DNA of 64,000 bases, taken from NCBI GenBank assembly GCA_905221605.1, contig CAJNDS010000043.1, forward strand, positions 128,501 through 192,500, written 5' to 3'. The notes beneath the pieces are model-generated. The model saw only the letters and a list, made by a program, of their open reading frames with translations, searched no databases and was not told the DNA's origin. This document shows, piece by piece, positions 59,783 to 64,000 of the stretch (position 1 is its first letter; every line of letters starts with the position of its first letter). The DNA is from Symbiodinium natans (Eukaryota > Sar > Dinophyceae > Suessiales > Symbiodiniaceae). Both the position numbers and the translations under genes were made by a program.

Positions 59783-60109
59783 CGCCAGGCCCCAAGAACG
59801 TCATGCCTTCTGCCAGCCCCAAAAACAGCGCCAGCACATAGCAACGCCAGCTGGCTTGGCGAAGCTGCCGCCAGACTCCCAGCCCAAGGTGGCGCAGCGG
59901 TGACGAGCGAAGGTGCAGGGCTTCCATCCCGATCGCTGTTTGACTACGACGGCGCTGCTAGCTTTGAAGGCTAGAAAGCTCAAGACATCAATTACAAGAG
60001 CGCGCGTTGAGGCTTGCAATATCTCTCAACTCGAGCCGAAATAGCTGCTGTCTAGGGTTTAGGTTTCGAGGTATTTAAGGTTTAGGGCTTTCAGTTTAGG
60101 GTTGGCGAA

Positions 60110-60250
60110 ATGAAGATGATGAAGATGATGAAGATGATGAAGATGATGAAGATGATGAAGATGATGAAGATGATGAAGATGATGAAGATGATGAAGATGA
60201 TGAAGATGATGAAGATGATGCGGCTGATGAAGCTGATGGGGATCATTGAT
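60110..60250. repeat. (GATGAA)n microsatellite
   Basis: About 19 copies of GATGATGAA/GATGAA; encodes Lys-Met-Met on plus. Not a gene. Confidence 0.95.
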
Positions 60251-60389
60251 GCCAAGGCTGATCGAAGACATGTGAAGGACAAGAGTGGAGATGATAGAGA
60301 TGATGGGGATGATGAAGAAGATGGGACATGTTTGTTTCTTGTAAACCCGAATATCAACTTCCAAGTAAACCCGGCGTAAGCCGCACAAC

Positions 60390-61428
60390 CTCCCCCCTAG
60401 GGCTCAGATCTTAAAGTTCGAGGTTTAAGGCTTAGGGTTTGGGATTTAGGACTTCAGGTTTACGGACTCTCAACCATACACTATGAGCTTTGAACCCCAC
60501 GCCCTAAACACGAAACTCTAAACTCGAAAACGGCCACCAAGAAGCGACCCCACACATCCCGCGACGTATCTCTCGGGGCAGTCTCCGGACCTCCGCAACC
60601 ATCAAAGACCTCGGCGGGAATTTAGGTAGGCCTACGCAGCTTAGGGTTTAGGGCGGGGGGTTTGCGACTTCTTTGCTGAACCCTAAAACCCTTTTGTGGA
60701 CGCATGCTGTTTCTCAGGAAGCCTGAACTCCAAAAAGATCTCAGGGTTTAGACTTCGGGTTCCGAGTCAAAGCCGTCTACCCCAGGCTCGACGTTGCAGA
60801 TGTCTACCGTGCCGACATTTGCATGGTGGAGGGCCTGGGGTCGATTGAGTTGGAAAGATTGGGGCTTGCTTGATAGATTGCTTGACATTTCTTACATCCA
60901 GTTGGCCGTGCACCCCTCACCCTCGTGCGTTTAAGCGGCGCAGGCTTGCTTCACGAAGAAAAAGAAGCTTATAAACAACCCATCATGCGAGCAGGCCCGC
61001 CAAACCCCGACATTCAAGTCTAAACCATCTACACAACCCAAACCCTGCATGGTCGTTCTGGCAACCCGGCGCGGCCATCCACAGCAGCACGTGAGCCACA
61101 TGACACAGAGCCGGCTTAAAGGCTTTTGGTTAAGGCCCAGAAGGTTTAAAAGGAGATGGAGGGCTTGGAAGAGGCTTTAGGGTTGCGGCCGTCGACTCGC
61201 TGAACCCCCGCGGAGCCGGACACTCAACTGCACAATTTCATGCACGGTCAACCAACCGCACGGTCAACCCGTACGGGTTTAATGATTAGATAGAAATCCC
61301 TCTCAGGAAAAATAAATTGTGAAATGAATTCCTTCTGCTGCAGCACTCAGGCCCAGATCTGGAGACAATTTTATCCTTGGATGGAATTTAATAATTTAAT
61401 AATCAAATAGAAATCCTCTTCGTCTGCA
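60390..61428. other. Unassigned, few telomere-like remnants
   Basis: Mostly unique sequence with short TTTAGGG pieces at 60425-60460 and 60640-60655. I see no gene in it. Confidence 0.4.
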
Positions 61429-61438
61429 TTGCCTTTTC

Positions 61439-61870
61439 TCACTTTCTTCTGCACACAGGGGCCGGGCACAAGTGAGCCGGAGACTGTCGGTGTTTCTGAA
61501 GCTGAAGGTGTACTCCGGGAAGTTCCTGGAGAAGTAAACGCCTCGGGGGAGTGGACGGAGCTTGCGCTGCTGCTGGCTGTCCTGACTGCACTCCTGAGTC
61601 TGCCTTGCGCGCGTTCACTTTCTTCTGTACAGCGGGCGCGGGCGCAAGCGATTCGGAGCCTGTCGGTGTTTTTGAAGAACTTGAAGGTGTACTCCGCAAG
61701 GTTTCTGGAGAAGTAGACACTTCAGGAGGAGTGGACAAAGCTGGCGCTGCTGGCTGTCCTGACTGCGTGCCAGAGTCTGCCTTGCACCGTTTCCCTTTCT
61801 TCTGTTCAACGTGCGCGGACGTGAAGACACCACAAATCACAAGTGCACCTGTCTCTGCCGTACTTGCCAC
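61439..61870 (-). CDS. Frame with 2-3 internal repeats (KADSGxQSGQPAA)
   Basis: A minus frame in which QKKGKRCKADSGTQSGQPAA and VQKKVNARKADSGVQSGQPA mark tandem copies of about 180 bp, each followed by a Ser/Thr/Pro-rich stretch (STPSSSSKTPTGSESLAPAP). A third copy is visible frame-shifted at the 3' side (61430-61500). Low-complexity, possibly disordered or mucin-like; could also be a non-coding tandem repeat. Confidence 0.35.
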   Translation of the reverse strand: MASTAETGALVICGVFTSAHVEQKKGKRCKADSGTQSGQPAAPALSTPPEVSTSPETLRSTPSSSSKTPTGSESLAPAPAVQKKVNARKADSGVQSGQPAAAQAPSTPPRRLLLQELPGVHLQLQKHRQSPAHLCPAPVCRRK

Positions 61871-62179
61871 AGCCTGTGCACTTCCTGCGCGGCATGGCTT
61901 CTTTACACGGCGTCTTCAGCCGTGCTAGGCTTCGCTGTTGAAGCCCTTGGCCATTTGTAGGTCTGCGGCGATTCAATTAACTCTCAGGTTCCTGTATCGG
62001 ACTGTCAGCCAGTCATGTAAACCTGAACAATAATATTCGAATATAGTCTGTGAAACCTCAGTTGTGTTACCTAGCCTATCCGAATCCTCCGTGACTCGAG
62101 TCGAATGCAAAACTTCCTGACAACGCAAGTCCTGAAAACTAAGTTCTGATATCTAGCCTACCCAAATCACCTGATTTTT
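61871..62179. other. Unassigned sequence before the satellite
   Basis: Unique sequence; no gene seen. Confidence 0.4.
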
Positions 62180-64000
62180 AAGGGCCCCTCAGGCGTGAGC
62201 CCAGAAAGACTTTAATATTCAAATATTAAAGCCTTTAATTATTGACTTTAATATGCAGCCTGGGACTTTAATATTAAAGTCCCAGCCTGCACATTGAAGA
62301 TTAAAGTCCAGGTGGTGAGTCCAGGTGGTGGCCCCTCAGGCGTGAGCCCAGAAAGACTTTAATATTCAAATATTAAAGTTTTTAATTATTAAAGTCCCGG
62401 CCGAGACTTTAATCTTTAATGTGCAGCCTGGGACTTTAATATTAAAGTCCCAGCCTGCACATTAAAGATTAAAGTCCAAGCGGTGAGTCCAGGTGGTGGC
62501 CCCTCAGCCGTGAGACAAATATTACAGTTTTAATTATTAAAGTCCCGGCCGAGACTTACTTTAATCTTTAATGTGCAGCCTGGGACTTTAATATTAAAGT
62601 CCCAGCCTGCACATTTAAAGATTAAAGTCCAGGTGGTGAGTCCAGGCGGTGACCCCTCAGCCGTGAGCCCAGAAAGACTTTAATATTCAAATATTAAGGT
62701 TTTTAATTATTAAAGTCCCGGCCGAGACTTTAATCTTTAATGTGCAGCCTGGGACTTTAATATTAAAGTCCCAGCCTGCACATTAAAGATTAAAGTCCAG
62801 GTGGTGAGTCCAGGTGGTGGCCCCTCAGCCGTGAGCCCAGAAAGACTTTAATATTCAAATACTAAAGTTTTTAATTATTAAAGTCCCGGCCGAGACTTTA
62901 ATCTTTAATGTGCAGCCTGTGACTTTAATATTAAAGTCCCAGCCCGCACATTAACGATTAAAGTCCAGGTGGTGAGTCCAGGTGGTGGCCCGTCAGCCGT
63001 GAGCCCAGAAAGACTTTAATATTCAAATATCAAAGTTTTTAATTATTAAAAGTCCAGGCCGAGACTTTAATCTTTAATGTGCAGCCTGGGACTTTAATAT
63101 TAAAGTCCCAGCCTGCACATTAAAGACTAAAGTCCACGTGGTGAGTTCAGGTGGTGGCCCCTCAGCCGTGAGCCCAGAAAGACTTTAATATTCAAATATT
63201 AAAGTTTTTAATTATTAAAGTCCCGGACGAGACTTTAATCTTTAATGTGCAGCCTGGGACTTTAATATTAAAGTCCCAGCCTGCACATTAAAGATTAAAG
63301 TCCAGGTGGTGAGTCCAGGTGGTGGCCTCTCAGGCGTGATCCCAGAAAGACTTTAATATTCAAATATTAAAGTTTTTAATTATTAAAGTCCCGGCCGTGA
63401 CTTTAAGCTTTAATGTGCAGCCAGAGACTTTAATATTAAAGTCCCAGCCTGCACATCAAAGATTAAAGTCCAGGTGGTGGGTCCAGGTGGTGGCCTCTTA
63501 GGCGTGAGCCCAGAAAGACTTTAATATTCAAATATTAAAGTTTTTAATTATTAAAGTCTCGGCCGAGACTTTATCCTTTAATGTGCAGCCTGGGACTTTA
63601 ATATTAAAGTCTCAGGCTGCACATTAAAGATTAAAGTCTCGGCCGGGACTTTAATAATTAAAAAATTTAATATTCTAATATTAAAGTCTTTCTGGGCTCA
63701 CGCCTGAGGGGCCACCACCTGGACTTTAATCTTTAATGTGCAGGCTGGGACTTTAATATGAAAGTCCCAGGCTGCACATTAACGAGTAAAGTCTCGGCCG
63801 GGACTTTAATAATTAAAAACTTTAATATTTGAATGTTAAAGTCTTTCTGGGCTCACGCCTGAGCGGCCACCACCTGGACCCACCACCTGGACTTTAATCT
63901 TTAATGCGCAGGCTGGGACTTTAATATTAAAGTCCCAGGCTGCACATTAAAGATGAAAGTCTCGGCCGGGACTTTAATAATTAAAAACTTTAATATTTGA
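62180..64000. repeat. About 165-bp palindromic satellite with orientation switch
   Basis: Unit: CCCCTCAGGCGTGAGCCCAG, AAAGACTTTAATATTCAAAT, AAAGTTTTTAATTATTAAAG, TCCCGGCCGAGACTTTAATC, TTTAATGTGCAGCCTGGGAC, TTTAATATTAAAGTCCCAGC, CTGCACATTAAAGATTAAAG, TCCAGGTGGTGAGTCCAGGT. About eight to nine forward copies run to about 63640; the copies after that are reverse-complemented. Each unit contains a 22-bp perfect palindrome centred on AATATT nested in a near-perfect dyad of about 70 bp. The array runs off the window end. Confidence 0.9.

Overview
The window reads as dinoflagellate nuclear DNA, most likely from the Suessiales/Symbiodiniaceae or a relative such as Polarella. This is inferred from four things seen together: plant/alveolate-type TTTAGGG telomere-like arrays filling introns, genes cut into very short GC3-rich exons, introns that can start with GC or GA as well as GT and end in AG, and transposable-element proteins of a type I recall from symbiodiniacean genomes. 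No spliced-leader, rRNA or tRNA gene was recognised. Exon structures were joined by hand and no search could be run.

Layout. 1-13.4 kb: plus-strand exon fragments between TTTAGGG/CCCTAAA arrays, small inverted-repeat elements and microsatellites; no complete gene is assembled here. 13.7-24.2 kb: a plus-strand head-to-tail cluster of four genes: a 75-residue SAM-domain protein, a Regnase/NYN-type (PIN-fold) ribonuclease, a GT8 (glycogenin-like) glycosyltransferase and a DEAH-type RNA helicase. Many introns here are insertions of a few repeated element families with terminal inverted repeats and a 3-9 bp target duplication; the element supplies the 3' AG and the duplicated target often supplies a GC or GA 5' splice site. 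These look like introners.

25.8-26.75 kb is a 51-bp minisatellite. 27.3-41.1 kb is a different domain: long open frames, all on the minus strand, with no telomere-like repeats. In transcription order they include a cysteine-protease-like piece, an F-box-like/beta-sandwich/zinc-finger protein with membrane segments, a 1129-residue PD-(D/E)XK nuclease protein carrying a related F-box-like/beta-sandwich/zinc-finger module, further pieces, a 420-residue frame, a 519-residue frame (polymerase-like motif, cysteine-protease-like triad, C2H2 finger) and a DDE-type transposase. I interpret this as one, or a nested set, of very large dinoflagellate DNA transposons; it is the most interesting part of the window.

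42.6-43.1 kb holds a broken copia-like retropepsin. 43.2-44.85 kb is a triplicated ~0.62-kb unit with two strong hairpins per copy. 45-62 kb is repeat-rich and gene-poor, with an RRM exon pair, one other minus-strand terminal exon, a Pro/Thr-rich frame and many tandem repeats. 62.2-64 kb is a ~165-bp palindromic satellite that switches orientation near 63.65 kb.
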